NCBI RefSeq assembly: GCF_002165305.2
Contig: NZ_CP032286.1
Span: 2,728,001-2,792,000, forward strand
DNA length: 64,000 nt
Direction of reading: 5' to 3'
Source: Acinetobacter sp. WCHA55
GTDB lineage: Bacteria; Pseudomonadota; Gammaproteobacteria; Pseudomonadales; Moraxellaceae
The translations under genes and the position numbers were made by a program. The notes beneath the pieces are model-generated. The model was not told the origin of the DNA. It was given only the letters and a program-made list of their open reading frames with translations, and did no database searches. Below, in pieces: positions 26,756 through 36,298 of this stretch; the stretch's first letter is position 1, and each line of letters begins with the position of its first letter.

Positions 26756-27442
26756 TTAAACCTTTACCGCACCGACTTTTGCAAGCTCTGCACGCATATC
26801 ATCAATCACAGCTTTATAATCTGGTTTTCCAAAGATAGCTGAACCCGCAACAAACATATCTGCACCCGCTTCCGCAATCTCGCGAATATTTGCAGGTGAC
26901 ACACCACCATCAACTTCTAAACGAATATCACGCCCTGAAGCATCAATAATTTTACGTGCTTCACGGAGTTTGTCTAAAGTCATCGGAATAAATTTTTGAC
27001 CGCCGAAACCTGGGTTCACACTCATCAACAAAATTTGATCGACTTTATCCAGTACATAATCTAAATAATGGAGCGGTGTTGCTGGGTTAAAGACCAAACC
27101 AGCTTTTGCACCGCCTGATTTAATCAATTGTAAAGAACGGTCAATATGGTCAGAGGCTTCTGGATGAAAGGTAATAATATCCGCGCCTGCTTCTAGGAAG
27201 TCACCAATCATGCGATCGACAGGTTTTACCATCAAATGCACATCAATCGGGGCTTTGATGCCATAGTTCTTGAGTGCCTTACAAATACCCGCACCAAAAG
27301 TCAGGTTTGGCACATAGTGGTTATCCATCACATCAAAGTGAACCACGTCTGCACCTGCTGCAAGCACATGTTCAACATCTTCACCTAAACGGGCAAAGTC
27401 AGCAGAGAGAATAGATGGTGCAATTAAATAAGGCTTGGACAT
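26756..27442 (-). CDS. rpe: Ribulose-phosphate 3-epimerase
   Basis: Rpe, 228 residues from the ATG at 27442 ([12 protein letters not shown]), preceded by CCAGG at a normal distance; the frame can be extended seven codons. It interconverts ribulose 5-phosphate and xylulose 5-phosphate in the pentose phosphate pathway. The TIM-barrel metal site residues are in [16 protein letters not shown] and DVHLMV, with the [14 protein letters not shown] loop and the catalytic Asp in LEVDGGV. It stands alone in this window; gph and trpE, its neighbours in some bacteria, are absent. Confidence 0.96.
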   Translation of the reverse strand: MSKPYLIAPSILSADFARLGEDVEHVLAAGADVVHFDVMDNHYVPNLTFGAGICKALKNYGIKAPIDVHLMVKPVDRMIGDFLEAGADIITFHPEASDHIDRSLQLIKSGGAKAGLVFNPATPLHYLDYVLDKVDQILLMSVNPGFGGQKFIPMTLDKLREARKIIDASGRDIRLEVDGGVSPANIREIAEAGADMFVAGSAIFGKPDYKAVIDDMRAELAKVGAVKV

Positions 27443-27620
27443 GCGTGTACCTGGCTTATACAAAAGGGAATAAAGCCATTATAGCAAATTCAGCTTTTGA
27501 ACTGGGACTTGTGAAATAAGAAAGCGTTAAGCTTTCTAAATTTGCAACGTAGCGTTGCAACATTCAACTTTCCATTTGCGATGAAACTGCTATGTTGATA
27601 GATCAATCAACGAGGTAAAT

Positions 27621-27896
27621 ATGAAAAGTACAGCAGATATTGTCACGACAGATGCAGCTCGAATTGCAAAACGACTGGTGAATCACTGGAAACACAAATT
27701 TGATATTGAACAAGAAGCAACGACATTTGGTATTATCATGCCTGAAGCACGCGTGTTATTAAGCCCTCAAGCCGAGCATTTACATGTCAGCATTGAGGCC
27801 AGTGAAGATAAACTGAGTCACTTAGAACACGTCGTCTTAGATCATCTGATTCGTATGGGGCAACAACCACTTACAGCCACGTGGACACAAGTTTAA
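27621..27896 (+). CDS. DUF2218 family protein
   Basis: A 91-residue soluble protein with the DUF2218 pattern: an N-terminal helix (DAARIAKRLVNHWKHKF), a beta-sheet segment around GIIMPEARVLLSP, and a C-terminal helix LSHLEHVVLDHLIRMG. GAGGTAA lies just before the ATG. The function of the family is unknown; members are often near siderophore or iron-regulated genes, but none is seen here. The gene is convergent with the M48 protease and divergent from rpe. Confidence 0.8.
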   Translation: MKSTADIVTTDAARIAKRLVNHWKHKFDIEQEATTFGIIMPEARVLLSPQAEHLHVSIEASEDKLSHLEHVVLDHLIRMGQQPLTATWTQV

Positions 27897-27914
27897 GTCA
27901 GCGGCTGAATTGAA

Positions 27915-28967
27915 TTAGTTTGATAACCGTTGCTGTTGGTTAAATTGGCGAATAGCCGCAATACGCTCTTGGGTCGCAGGGTGGCTTCGGAAAATTGAAC
28001 CAATACCACCGTCCTCCCCCTTCTCAGACTTCTCTTGTGGCTGTTTTTCTTCTTCGCCACGTGCTTCGGCTTCCATACGCGCTAAAAAGTTTGCCAAATG
28101 TAAGCTGGAGATATGGTTTTTATCCAGCACTTGCATGGCATACAAGTCCGCATCACTTTCAAAATTGCGTGAATAACTCGCACCGACTATAGCGACTGGT
28201 ACCGAAGTAAATAAGGACGAACTGTCTCCTGTCACTGCAATCAACAGCACACTAAAACCTAAACTAGATAACGCTTGTTGTAGACTATGTCGCTCAACCA
28301 AATGCCCTTGCTCATGCGCTAAAACCCCAATAATTTCATGATCATCTTTGGCAAGATTGACCAACTCATCGGTCAAAATAATCGTATTGTTTGGGATAGC
28401 TAAAGCATTGGCTCCAATTTGTCCACCTGAACGAAATAAGACTTTGGCAGGCCGACCATTGGCAACAAGGTCTTGATAGCTTTTTATGATTTGTTTTTGA
28501 CGTAATACGGGTACAGTCGAAGGTGCCGTCATATTGAACACTTGTTCTTGTGCTTCATCTCCCAGTTGATGAATAGTATCCTCAGGCAGTTTCATCGCGA
28601 CATAATGCGCCGCACTGGGAATACCCCACCTTAAAATGGCGAAGATGAAAGTCACAACAAACACCACACTAAATAGAATCAGGCTAGGGGAGCGCTCTAA
28701 TTTCCAAATCGAATGCTGTACATGCTTTTTGTTTAACTCAAACCAGTCAGGCAATGCTTGTGGAAATTCAATCCGTGCATCATCTTTCAATTCAATCACA
28801 GGTTGAATCTGCCCCAATGCCCCAATCAACTGCATATCGGCATAGTAATAACGACGTTGCTGCTGGTTATAACAGATCAAGACCGTTTCGCTATCTATCG
28901 GTGCAATCGTGGCTGGATAAGGCTTAGAAATCTGCCCATCATAAAAGGTGATGTTTTGTTCCTGCAT
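27915..28967 (-). CDS. M48-family metalloprotease with one membrane helix
   Basis: A 350-residue protein with an N-terminal cytosolic-type domain (1-90), one membrane helix (about 95-115) and an M48 zinc protease domain (about 150-345). The zinc motif HEQGH has ligands His218 and His222 with Glu219 as catalytic base, and the third ligand lies in NFESDADLYAMQVL. A charged Glu/Lys-rich stretch (EARGEEEKQPQEKSEKGED) precedes the typical C-terminal SHPATQERIAAIR. It belongs to the HtpX/YcaL/BepA-like quality-control proteases. It begins 10 bp after the DUF898 gene on the same strand, so the two are cotranscribed. Confidence 0.88.
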   Translation of the reverse strand: MQEQNITFYDGQISKPYPATIAPIDSETVLICYNQQQRRYYYADMQLIGALGQIQPVIELKDDARIEFPQALPDWFELNKKHVQHSIWKLERSPSLILFSVVFVVTFIFAILRWGIPSAAHYVAMKLPEDTIHQLGDEAQEQVFNMTAPSTVPVLRQKQIIKSYQDLVANGRPAKVLFRSGGQIGANALAIPNNTIILTDELVNLAKDDHEIIGVLAHEQGHLVERHSLQQALSSLGFSVLLIAVTGDSSSLFTSVPVAIVGASYSRNFESDADLYAMQVLDKNHISSLHLANFLARMEAEARGEEEKQPQEKSEKGEDGGIGSIFRSHPATQERIAAIRQFNQQQRLSN

Positions 28968-28977
28968 TTAAGCCTCG

Positions 28978-30087
28978 TTACAGCGAAATATCGATGTCAA
29001 AAATATCACTCAGCTCTTCAGCAATAGCATTCGGGTCATCTTGAGCCAAATTGTACATACGATCTGGATCATTTTTTAGAGTTAAAGTTAATGACTCAAT
29101 TTGATACTGATATAAACGTACCGCAGCCCATGCCGATAACAAACCAAGCGAGAGGATTTTTAAAATCCAGTTGGTCATCACAATCCATGCATAATGCATC
29201 TGACCACAGTCCGTTTGGAAAGGACTACGCCCCAAAGTAGCCTTATTCCATGTGGTAATAAAAATACGCGCCATCATCAGCGGCCAAATCATAAAAGCAG
29301 CAATCATATAAATCACTGCCACGATGATCCCAAACTGGGTTGGAGAATTACTCCCCACTTGAAGAGTAAAGGCAACAAATAACCCTAAAACAAACACGAT
29401 TCCAATAAACAAAAATACGGGCACATACATGGCACGCATATAGTCCGGCCAATCGGCATGTAGCTCAAAACGTAACTGCCCGAGTTGTAAATTATCCAGC
29501 GTGTATTTTTTAAAATACCAAAACAGCACTGGGAAAAAAATCCCGAGGGTAAAGATGTAAATCAAAATGCCTTTCAGCGCCAAGATATAGGCTTCTTTGG
29601 TCGTGCCTGTAAAATAAAAGCGGCTATTACCAAATTTACTGTTTCTGGCACGAAAGCGAATAGTAGAACGTACCAACCATGGTACAAGTAGAAATATGAT
29701 GAGGAAACCAATTAAAGAAGCTTGCCAAGATACTTGAGCCAAAGCTGAAGCGCCAAAGTACACGCCCAAAGCAATAATTCGACCAATCAGGATACGTGTA
29801 GGTACACCCGTAAAATCAAACTTGCGGCGATAAAACACTGTGTTGCCATAAAAATAGCGTAAGCGTCTAACCTTCGCCCAAGGAGCATATAAAGTCAGCG
29901 TCACAATGGTCAATAAGATATTTACAATCCAAATGCCAAAGTATTCTCGGGCATTACCACGGAATTGGAAACGAAAAGTCTGTCCCAAATAGGCGTTTGG
30001 CTCATCCGTGGGAACGGCTGGTGGAGGTGGCCAACTTGCTTCAAAAGAAGCCTCTACAGGTGGCAATGATGCCTCAGAGTTTTGCAT
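28978..30087 (-). CDS. DUF898 (YjgN-like) multi-pass membrane protein
   Basis: A 369-residue inner-membrane protein of the DUF898/YjgN family. After a proline-rich cytosolic leader (about 1-30), the segment FRFQFRGNAREYFGIWIVNI starts the first helix; two repeats of the family unit follow, each with a WAKVRRLRYFYGNT- or WAAVRLYQYQIES-type basic loop after the helices. About eight membrane helices are expected. Function is unknown. It lies 10 bp upstream of an M48 protease gene, suggesting a joint role, perhaps in envelope maintenance. Confidence 0.85.
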   Translation of the reverse strand: MQNSEASLPPVEASFEASWPPPPAVPTDEPNAYLGQTFRFQFRGNAREYFGIWIVNILLTIVTLTLYAPWAKVRRLRYFYGNTVFYRRKFDFTGVPTRILIGRIIALGVYFGASALAQVSWQASLIGFLIIFLLVPWLVRSTIRFRARNSKFGNSRFYFTGTTKEAYILALKGILIYIFTLGIFFPVLFWYFKKYTLDNLQLGQLRFELHADWPDYMRAMYVPVFLFIGIVFVLGLFVAFTLQVGSNSPTQFGIIVAVIYMIAAFMIWPLMMARIFITTWNKATLGRSPFQTDCGQMHYAWIVMTNWILKILSLGLLSAWAAVRLYQYQIESLTLTLKNDPDRMYNLAQDDPNAIAEELSDIFDIDISL

Positions 30088-30213
30088 GTATACCCTATCT
30101 ATTATTTTACTGTTTTATTTTTTAAGAACAAAAAATCAATCACCCAACCATGTTAATGCCAGTACTGGATGATTTCTAGTCAAAAATTAAGAATAAAGAT
30201 GACAAATCAATAG

Positions 30214-31050
30214 TTAAGATTCAAGCTGTACCGCGTGAAACTGCAAATGGTCATCAATAAAACTTTGAATAAAGTAATAACCATGGTCATAGCCTGCATG
30301 TTCACGAAGGGTTAGTGGCTGACCCACAGCCTGACAGGCTTGCTGAAATAATGCAGGATTAAGCTGACTGTAAAATTGATCACTCAAACCCTGATCAATT
30401 AAAATATCGGCAAATTGAGCAGTTTTTGTTTGTACTAAAGCAGTTGCATCATGCTTTAGCCATTCAGCTTGGTCTGAACCTAAATAGTTTGAAAATGCTT
30501 TTTCGCCCCAAGCACATTGGCTTGGTGCGCAAATTGGAGCAAAAGCAGACACCGACTTAAATTTCTCAGGATATTTAAAGGCCAAAGTTAAGGCGCCATG
30601 ACCGCCCATGCTGTGTCCGAAAATACCGATACGCTCAGCTTGTACGGCAAACTGCTGAATCACGAGATCATACAGCTCTTCAGCGACATAGCTTTCCATC
30701 TGGAAATGCTCAGCCCACGGCACTTGGGTGGCATTAATATAAAAACCTGCTCCTTGCCCAATATCCCAATGATCACCTTGCGCAACTTGTTCACCACGAG
30801 GAGAAGTATCAGGCGTTACCAAAATCAGACCTAACTGAGCTGCTAAACGCTGTGCGTGCGCTTTAATGGCAAAGGTTTCTTCGGTACAGGTTAAACCCGC
30901 TAAGTAAAATAAGGCTGGACATGCTTGCCCTGCTAGCGCTTGAGCGGGTAAATAAATACCAAACTTGCTCTCGCCTTTAAGGCTGATGGAATTAAATCGG
31001 TAAATACGCTGTTCACCATCAAAACTACGGTTAGATTGTACTAATTCCAT
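30214..31050 (-). CDS. fghA: S-formylglutathione hydrolase
   Basis: An esterase D family alpha/beta hydrolase, 278 residues, hydrolysing S-formylglutathione to formate and glutathione in glutathione-dependent formaldehyde oxidation. The nucleophile is in GHSMGGHGALT, the oxyanion region in LAGLTCTEETF, and the catalytic His in HAGYDHGYYFIQSFI. Usually fghA is next to the glutathione-dependent formaldehyde dehydrogenase gene; here the neighbours are the C13 protease gene (23 bp upstream) and the DUF898 gene, so its partner must be elsewhere. Confidence 0.92.
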   Translation of the reverse strand: MELVQSNRSFDGEQRIYRFNSISLKGESKFGIYLPAQALAGQACPALFYLAGLTCTEETFAIKAHAQRLAAQLGLILVTPDTSPRGEQVAQGDHWDIGQGAGFYINATQVPWAEHFQMESYVAEELYDLVIQQFAVQAERIGIFGHSMGGHGALTLAFKYPEKFKSVSAFAPICAPSQCAWGEKAFSNYLGSDQAEWLKHDATALVQTKTAQFADILIDQGLSDQFYSQLNPALFQQACQAVGQPLTLREHAGYDHGYYFIQSFIDDHLQFHAVQLES

Positions 31051-31073
31051 CAGAGTTCCTTTTTAAATCTGAA

Positions 31074-32450
31074 TTAAGGGTTTGCAACAGCTTTAGGTGG
31101 AAACAAGCGCTGTTCAAGTTGAGGAAGCATCAGCTCCATATTTTTACCCATCGACCACTGCGGTTCTGACGGTTCAAAACCTTGTGCTGTTTCCCATTGG
31201 CTCACAGTTTTTTGTGCTTGGCTAAACGCCGTTTCTATGCTGTTTTGCTCACGCATCGCCTGATCAAAGAACGCACGTCCAAAATAAGTATAATCGGCTT
31301 CATTGGTACACCCAAAAGACTGACGATCTGCCGCCGAAGCAGTAATGATCAAGGTATTGTCATTTTGCAGTGCTGGTACAAAGCTTCCCGAGAAGCACGA
31401 TGAAATCACAATCACACGCCAGCGAATACCCGAGGCATCTAAGGCTTCACGTAACCATTTCGGGTCGACCTGAGTTAAGTCTAAAGGTGCATTTTCCATT
31501 TCGAATTGGTTCGGTAAACCATGCGAAGTCATATATAAAAATAACACATCGCTTTCACGGTTCATTTGCTGTCCCATACGACGCAGTGCCATTTCAATAC
31601 TGTGTTTAGAGGCAATCGGAATTTCTGTCCGTGTTGCAGGGTTATTCACCAACATCATCGAACGGCCCAACGTACCAAAACGCGTGTCGAACTGTTCTTT
31701 GATTCGCTCAACCTCCGAACGAAATACATCTTGATAACTCGCTCCTGCCACACCAAGGAAGTACCAATGTGATTGTGCAAATTCGCCGTATTGTACAGAC
31801 TCGAGTGCTTTATTGAGTAAGCGACTTTGTGCATAGAAAGCATCTTCTGCAAAGGTCGGTGGTGTTTCTTCTACCTTCCAAATCGGCTGACTGGTCACTG
31901 ACATTTGCCAAACCACAAGGGTAAACAGCGTGGCCAAGACAATCAGTGCACGCTCCCACCAAGGCCATTTCAGCTCACGTGAAAACACCCACACCACCGC
32001 CAAACTCTGCCAAACAAACAGTACCATGAACACATTCGGCAAGTAGTCGTAGAAGAAATACGGCAGGACATCAATCATGCCTAAATATTGGATAAAACTT
32101 TGTAATAACGCGATATGCGTATCCAACACTAACCAAAGGAGTGCAGGCACCAACATCAAACGCGGATTATTCACCCGTTGAGACAGAAAAATCCCGACAA
32201 TGAGGGCAATAAAAGGCCAAAGCGCATAACTGACCAAACCTTGCGGGTTAAAGTCGCCGATCTCTCCTGCACTCAACCAGCTAAATAAAGTATTGGCTGA
32301 GCCGCCTAAAATCCCCCAAAAAATAAGTTGCATAATCGAAGGATGGACAATTTGCAAAGAGCGTCGTGAACCTAGAAACAACCACATCCCCGCAGTTTGG
32401 TTGCTTTTAAAATCATGCCAAAAGTTGATGGAGGGTTTGAAGTCGATCAT
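31074..32450 (-). CDS. Membrane-anchored C13 (legumain-like) cysteine protease
   Basis: A 458-residue protein with about five or six hydrophobic helices in residues 40-185 and a C-terminal peptidase C13 domain (about 215-440). The dyad of the caspase-like fold is visible: His310 in LYMTSHGLPNQ and Cys352 in VIVISSCFSGSF. C13 includes plant legumains and GPI8, the GPI transamidase; bacterial members are poorly studied. The gene starts after a 123-bp spacer from rsmJ and is followed 23 bp later by fghA, so it may share a transcript with it. The substrate is unknown. Confidence 0.86.
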   Translation of the reverse strand: MIDFKPSINFWHDFKSNQTAGMWLFLGSRRSLQIVHPSIMQLIFWGILGGSANTLFSWLSAGEIGDFNPQGLVSYALWPFIALIVGIFLSQRVNNPRLMLVPALLWLVLDTHIALLQSFIQYLGMIDVLPYFFYDYLPNVFMVLFVWQSLAVVWVFSRELKWPWWERALIVLATLFTLVVWQMSVTSQPIWKVEETPPTFAEDAFYAQSRLLNKALESVQYGEFAQSHWYFLGVAGASYQDVFRSEVERIKEQFDTRFGTLGRSMMLVNNPATRTEIPIASKHSIEMALRRMGQQMNRESDVLFLYMTSHGLPNQFEMENAPLDLTQVDPKWLREALDASGIRWRVIVISSCFSGSFVPALQNDNTLIITASAADRQSFGCTNEADYTYFGRAFFDQAMREQNSIETAFSQAQKTVSQWETAQGFEPSEPQWSMGKNMELMLPQLEQRLFPPKAVANP

Positions 32451-32573
32451 AAGATTCTAATTAAATTGTGACTTGCGTAGGGACACACTAAGTTTATGCT
32501 TGATCAGCATTTTATCAATGATGTTTTTAACTGTATAACAAATCTTTGCATACTTTTGAAGCAATCTTCCACT

Positions 32574-33392
32574 TCAGTCTAAGTGTTCATGCTGAAAATA
32601 GGCATCAAAACGGCATGCATCCCCCAACCACTGATGAGTGGTTTCTTGATTTGCCAAAAACACGGCCAAGCGAGGACGTTTGACCACCACCCGTTTGGCT
32701 ACTTTTTGTGCCAAACCAAGTAGATGATCACCCAAATCCATTTCGCCATCTTCAGGCAATAACATATGTAAAAGCTGCATTTGCTTTTTCACTTGCGCCT
32801 GTTTTTTCACTGCTTGCTGATTTTGATCACGTTGTGGAAACATCGGGTCCAGATAAACCACATCGACCGTATTGCCCTGCTCTGCTTGTTGTTGCAAATA
32901 CTCTGCGGAGTCTGAAAAAACCAAGCCAATTCGAGTCACCACAGGGTTTAAGAATGCATCCTGTAAAGCCTGTTCCTTACTTGACTCTAACAAGGTAAAT
33001 AAAATGGGATGGCGTTCTACCAACGTGACATTGGCTCCCAAATATGCCATGAGCAGTGAGTCATGCCCAAGCCCTGCCGTTGCATCAATGAGCTTAGGTT
33101 TTTCAGTCAAGTGGCAAGCACGCGCAATCATTTCAGACTTTAACGACGCACGCTTTAAACGTGGAATTTCTGCTTTCCAATCTGGCTGCATTTTCATGCC
33201 ATTGGCACAAAGCCAAAGCCCTTCAGCATCGGCACATAAACCCAGTTCAGGATGAAAACGGAAAAAACGTGCATTTAACTTTTCGGCGACTTCGATGCTG
33301 ACCTCGACACCACGAGAAAAAAGCACAGCAACATAGTACTGTGCTTTTTCTAAATGCTCTTGTTCCACATATAAGCGCATTGGGCTTACCAT
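32574..33392 (-). CDS. rsmJ: 16S rRNA m2G1516 methyltransferase RsmJ
   Basis: An SAM-dependent methyltransferase acting on G1516 of 16S rRNA. The SAM site [18 protein letters not shown] with the acidic VERHP and the catalytic-type motif [11 protein letters not shown] identify RsmJ (YhiQ). I place the start at the ATG at 33392 ([11 protein letters not shown], 272 residues), which overlaps the uppP stop as ATGGTAA with GGAAG just before it; the ATG at 33380 (MRLYVEQ) is an alternative. The longer frame to 33452 lies wholly in uppP. The overlap suggests translational coupling with uppP. Confidence 0.88.
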   Translation of the reverse strand: MVSPMRLYVEQEHLEKAQYYVAVLFSRGVEVSIEVAEKLNARFFRFHPELGLCADAEGLWLCANGMKMQPDWKAEIPRLKRASLKSEMIARACHLTEKPKLIDATAGLGHDSLLMAYLGANVTLVERHPILFTLLESSKEQALQDAFLNPVVTRIGLVFSDSAEYLQQQAEQGNTVDVVYLDPMFPQRDQNQQAVKKQAQVKKQMQLLHMLLPEDGEMDLGDHLLGLAQKVAKRVVVKRPRLAVFLANQETTHQWLGDACRFDAYFQHEHLD

Positions 33393-34210
33393 AACTTCCA
33401 ACCCGTAAAGGCAAACAATAGAATTACTAAGCCTGAAGCAATGCGGTACCATGCAAAAATCATGAAATCACGCTTCGCCACATAAGCAACTAAAGCACGA
33501 ATCAACAGTAAAGCCGAAACAAAAGAAACAATAATGCCTGTTGCCAATACGATCCAATCTTGTGGTCCTTCAAACACATGTGCACTTTGGTACAAATCTA
33601 ACAGACCCGCACCAATAATTACTGGAATACCCAAGAAGAATGAAAACTCAGTGGCTGCTTTGCGTGATACACCTAGGAACATCGCACCAATAATAGTTGC
33701 CCCCGAACGTGATGTCCCTGGAATTAAAGACAGCACTTGAATCAGACCAATCCAAATCGCATCTTTCACACTCAGATCTTCAACTTCATGGACGCGCTCA
33801 TGTGGTGGATGCTTTTCAATCCAAATAATAATCAAGCCACCCACAATCAAACCGATCGCAATGGCAATATCATTAAATAAAAGCTCTTTCACCGTTTGAC
33901 CAAATGTTAGACCAATCAGCACAATAGGAATCGACGCTAAAATGAGTCCAATCCCGAGACGGCGACCTTGGGGTTCGCCACTGAAAATTCCTGTTGCCGC
34001 ACCCCACAAACGTGCCCAATATTCATAAATGACGGCTGCAATTGCCCCCATTTGAATGGCGATCACAAAGACATCACTTTTTTCTTTGGTCCAGAAATTC
34101 ATGAGTTCTGAAGCTAAAATTAAATGTCCAGTACTCGAAATGGGTAGAAATTCAGTAATACCTTCAACAATACCCATAATTGCCGCTTTGAGCAGCAGTA
34201 AAAGATCCAT
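33386..34210 (-). CDS. uppP: Undecaprenyl-diphosphatase UppP (BacA)
   Basis: An integral membrane phosphatase of 274 residues, converting undecaprenyl diphosphate to the monophosphate to recycle the peptidoglycan lipid carrier; extra copies give bacitracin resistance. The two BacA motifs are [17 protein letters not shown] near residue 18 and [21 protein letters not shown] near residue 160. About eight membrane helices are expected. It sits 12 bp after tsaB and overlaps rsmJ, making a tsaB-uppP-rsmJ operon. Confidence 0.95.
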   Translation of the reverse strand: MDLLLLLKAAIMGIVEGITEFLPISSTGHLILASELMNFWTKEKSDVFVIAIQMGAIAAVIYEYWARLWGAATGIFSGEPQGRRLGIGLILASIPIVLIGLTFGQTVKELLFNDIAIAIGLIVGGLIIIWIEKHPPHERVHEVEDLSVKDAIWIGLIQVLSLIPGTSRSGATIIGAMFLGVSRKAATEFSFFLGIPVIIGAGLLDLYQSAHVFEGPQDWIVLATGIIVSFVSALLLIRALVAYVAKRDFMIFAWYRIASGLVILLFAFTGWKLW

Positions 34211-34222
34211 AAAAAACCCTAA

Positions 34223-34888
34223 TTATGCTTTGCCCTGTTCTGGGATTTTTTTCCAAGCGTTATCACGTAAATAGACTGGAAGTGCAAGTTCAGCACTCAC
34301 CCAGTGTTGTTGCTGTGCATTCTTGCGCGCAATTGTGGCAATATCTTGCGCAGTTGCACTTAAATCTTTGTATTGTATTTGTGATGGGTCAATTAAGGTT
34401 GCGCCTGAACCAACTAAAATAAACGGTGTACATTCTGTAGCCGCTGCATAGCTTAAAAGCTGTTCTTCATCGACGGCTTGCATGATGCCATCTGCATCTA
34501 ATTGAAAACTTGCAATATATACTTCACTCATGCGAGCGTCTAAAACTGCTGTGACTGTGGTTAGACCATGCACACGATGTGCAGCTTGTGCGAGCGCTTG
34601 TAAGGTTGAGACAGGAACCACAGGTAAATCATTCGACCACGCCAACGCTTGAGTCACGGCGGCATTAATACGAACGCCACTGAAAGAACCAGGACCACGA
34701 CTAAAAGCGATACAAGACAGATCTTCGGTCTTTATCCCCAACTGTAGAAAACCGTGTTCAATCATTGGGAGAATCGTTTGCGTTTGTGCTTTTGCGCGCG
34801 TATCCAATTGAAAAAAAAGTTCTTGATTTTCATCTACAATAGAGACGGAACACTGCTCATTTGCAGATTCCAATGCCAGCACTTTCAT
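34223..34888 (-). CDS. tsaB: tRNA threonylcarbamoyladenosine biosynthesis protein TsaB
   Basis: TsaB (YeaZ), 221 residues from the ATG at 34888 (MKVLALESANEQCSV); a codon pair upstream is also in frame. It is the ASKHA-fold partner of TsaD in making t6A37 on ANN-decoding tRNAs. The family segments AFSRGPGSFSGVRI and LDARMSEVYIASF are present. It heads the apparent operon tsaB-uppP-rsmJ. Confidence 0.94.
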   Translation of the reverse strand: MKVLALESANEQCSVSIVDENQELFFQLDTRAKAQTQTILPMIEHGFLQLGIKTEDLSCIAFSRGPGSFSGVRINAAVTQALAWSNDLPVVPVSTLQALAQAAHRVHGLTTVTAVLDARMSEVYIASFQLDADGIMQAVDEEQLLSYAAATECTPFILVGSGATLIDPSQIQYKDLSATAQDIATIARKNAQQQHWVSAELALPVYLRDNAWKKIPEQGKA

Positions 34889-34974
34889 GCACAACCTTAA
34901 TGATTTAATCTATAAAAACGTGGCTATGATACTCCACTCAAAAGCACTAGGCGAGATGTTCTCAGAGCAGAGCT

Positions 34975-34999
34975 AAAAAAGCCTAGAAAAATCTAGGCT
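34975..34999 (-). terminator. Intrinsic terminator after the gamma-carbonic anhydrase-like gene
   Basis: AGCCTAG/CTAGGCT stem with a T-run (TTTTTT) after it on the minus strand, 20 bp past the stop. Confidence 0.8.
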
Positions 35000-35018
35000 G
35001 AATGGGAAAAAAATAAAC

Positions 35019-35549
35019 TTATAAATGCGCCGGCTCTAAATCGATAAATTGTTTAAAGTGTTCTGCATAATGCATTGCACTCATTTTCAAACGAGCCTCG
35101 GCCGTTTCATCCAAAGTTTTGACGACTTTACCCGGTGAGCCCATGACGAGGGAGTTATCTGGAATGACTTTACCTTCAGGAATCAGCGCATTCGCACCAA
35201 TAATGCAATTTTTCCCAATCACTGCATTGTTTAAAACTACGGCATTAATCCCAATCAGACTATTATCGCCCACAGTGCAACCATGTAACATGGCTTGATG
35301 CCCAATGGTGACATAATTGCCAATGTTCATTTCAATCCCAGCATCAGTATGTAAAACCGCATTTTCCTGAATATTGGTGAAGTCACCTAAACGAATTTTG
35401 CAATTGTCTGCACGTACGACTGCTCCAAACCAAATACTGACTTGCTGCCCCAATTCGACTTGACCGATCACTGTGGCATTTTCCGCAATCCAACCATTCC
35501 ATGGTTGATGCATTGCTTTTGGGGCATGACTTTTAAATTTGTACAACAT
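35019..35549 (-). CDS. Gamma carbonic anhydrase-like (left-handed beta-helix) protein
   Basis: A 176-residue LbetaH hexapeptide-repeat protein of the YrdA/PaaY/gamma-CA-like family. The putative zinc His residues are in VLHTDAGIE and GHQAMLHGCTVG, in the expected H-x(n)-H-x4-H pattern. Hexapeptide turns run from about residue 20 to 140, followed by a C-terminal helix. Such proteins may be trimeric carbonic anhydrases or thioesterase-like; catalytic activity is often undetectable. It sits 24 bp downstream of a NUDIX hydrolase gene and is probably cotranscribed with it. Confidence 0.88.
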   Translation of the reverse strand: MLYKFKSHAPKAMHQPWNGWIAENATVIGQVELGQQVSIWFGAVVRADNCKIRLGDFTNIQENAVLHTDAGIEMNIGNYVTIGHQAMLHGCTVGDNSLIGINAVVLNNAVIGKNCIIGANALIPEGKVIPDNSLVMGSPGKVVKTLDETAEARLKMSAMHYAEHFKQFIDLEPAHL

Positions 35550-35572
35550 ATTTTTTCCTTAAAATACTCAGC

Positions 35573-36175
35573 TTACTTAGGGAACCGAAAAGTCGGTGAA
35601 TTGACTAAAAATGGCCACTCTTTATGGTAGCTCAAACCATATTGAAATAGTGCAACCAACATCCGTGCTGTCAGCCCCCAAACAATTTCATTTTCCACCC
35701 GCATACTGGGAAAATAGAGGGATTGATGGGCAAAACGAACTTCATAAGGCACAGCAGGTACTTCCATCAGCTGTTTGAGTGATGCAAAGAAAATGCGATC
35801 AATTTCTGCCGGCTGAGCAACCAGTTCAACTTCAGGTGGGATTAGCCCGACCACAGGTTTGACCAGCATGCCATTACGGGCCTTTTGCATCGGTAAATCA
35901 CCGAGCAACTGCACATCAAAAGGATTCAGCGCGGTTTCTTCATAGGCTTCACGTAAGGCAACCACGATATTACTGGTATCTTGTGGATCTCTTTTTCCGC
36001 CAGGAAAAGACACTTCGCCAGCATGATTAGATAGATAAACAGAGCGGCGGGTCAGTAAAACTTTGGGATCCTCTTCATTGGTGATTGCGATTAACACAGC
36101 TGCATCTGCCGATTTAATTTTGCTTGAAAACCGTAACTGTTGTTGCAGTATGCGTGTTAATGAATGTTCATCCAT
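35573..36175 (-). CDS. NUDIX hydrolase, CoA pyrophosphatase type
   Basis: A 200-residue NUDIX protein. The NUDIX box lies in VSFPGGKRDP...ALREAYEETAL (about residues 58-80), containing the REAYEE metal-binding core; the upstream LLTRRSVYLSNHAGEVSFPGG segment matches the NUDT7/NudL CoA pyrophosphatase signature. It would cleave CoA to phosphopantetheine and adenosine 3',5'-bisphosphate. It is divergent from another NUDIX gene and 24 bp upstream of the gamma-CA-like gene. Confidence 0.87.
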   Translation of the reverse strand: MDEHSLTRILQQQLRFSSKIKSADAAVLIAITNEEDPKVLLTRRSVYLSNHAGEVSFPGGKRDPQDTSNIVVALREAYEETALNPFDVQLLGDLPMQKARNGMLVKPVVGLIPPEVELVAQPAEIDRIFFASLKQLMEVPAVPYEVRFAHQSLYFPSMRVENEIVWGLTARMLVALFQYGLSYHKEWPFLVNSPTFRFPK

Positions 36176-36298
36176 TGAACGTCGTCCCCATCATTCTTTT
36201 TTTCATCATAGCTGAATTTGATACTGAAAAAAGAGAAATGATGCCAAAATTTAATTTTTAAGTTATGCTGAGTCTGAACTTTATCATTGATGATGAAT

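Noticed and set aside
26641..26838. A 65-codon plus-strand frame spanning the DnaA-box array
   Set aside because: It lacks a ribosome site and half of it is antisense to rpe.
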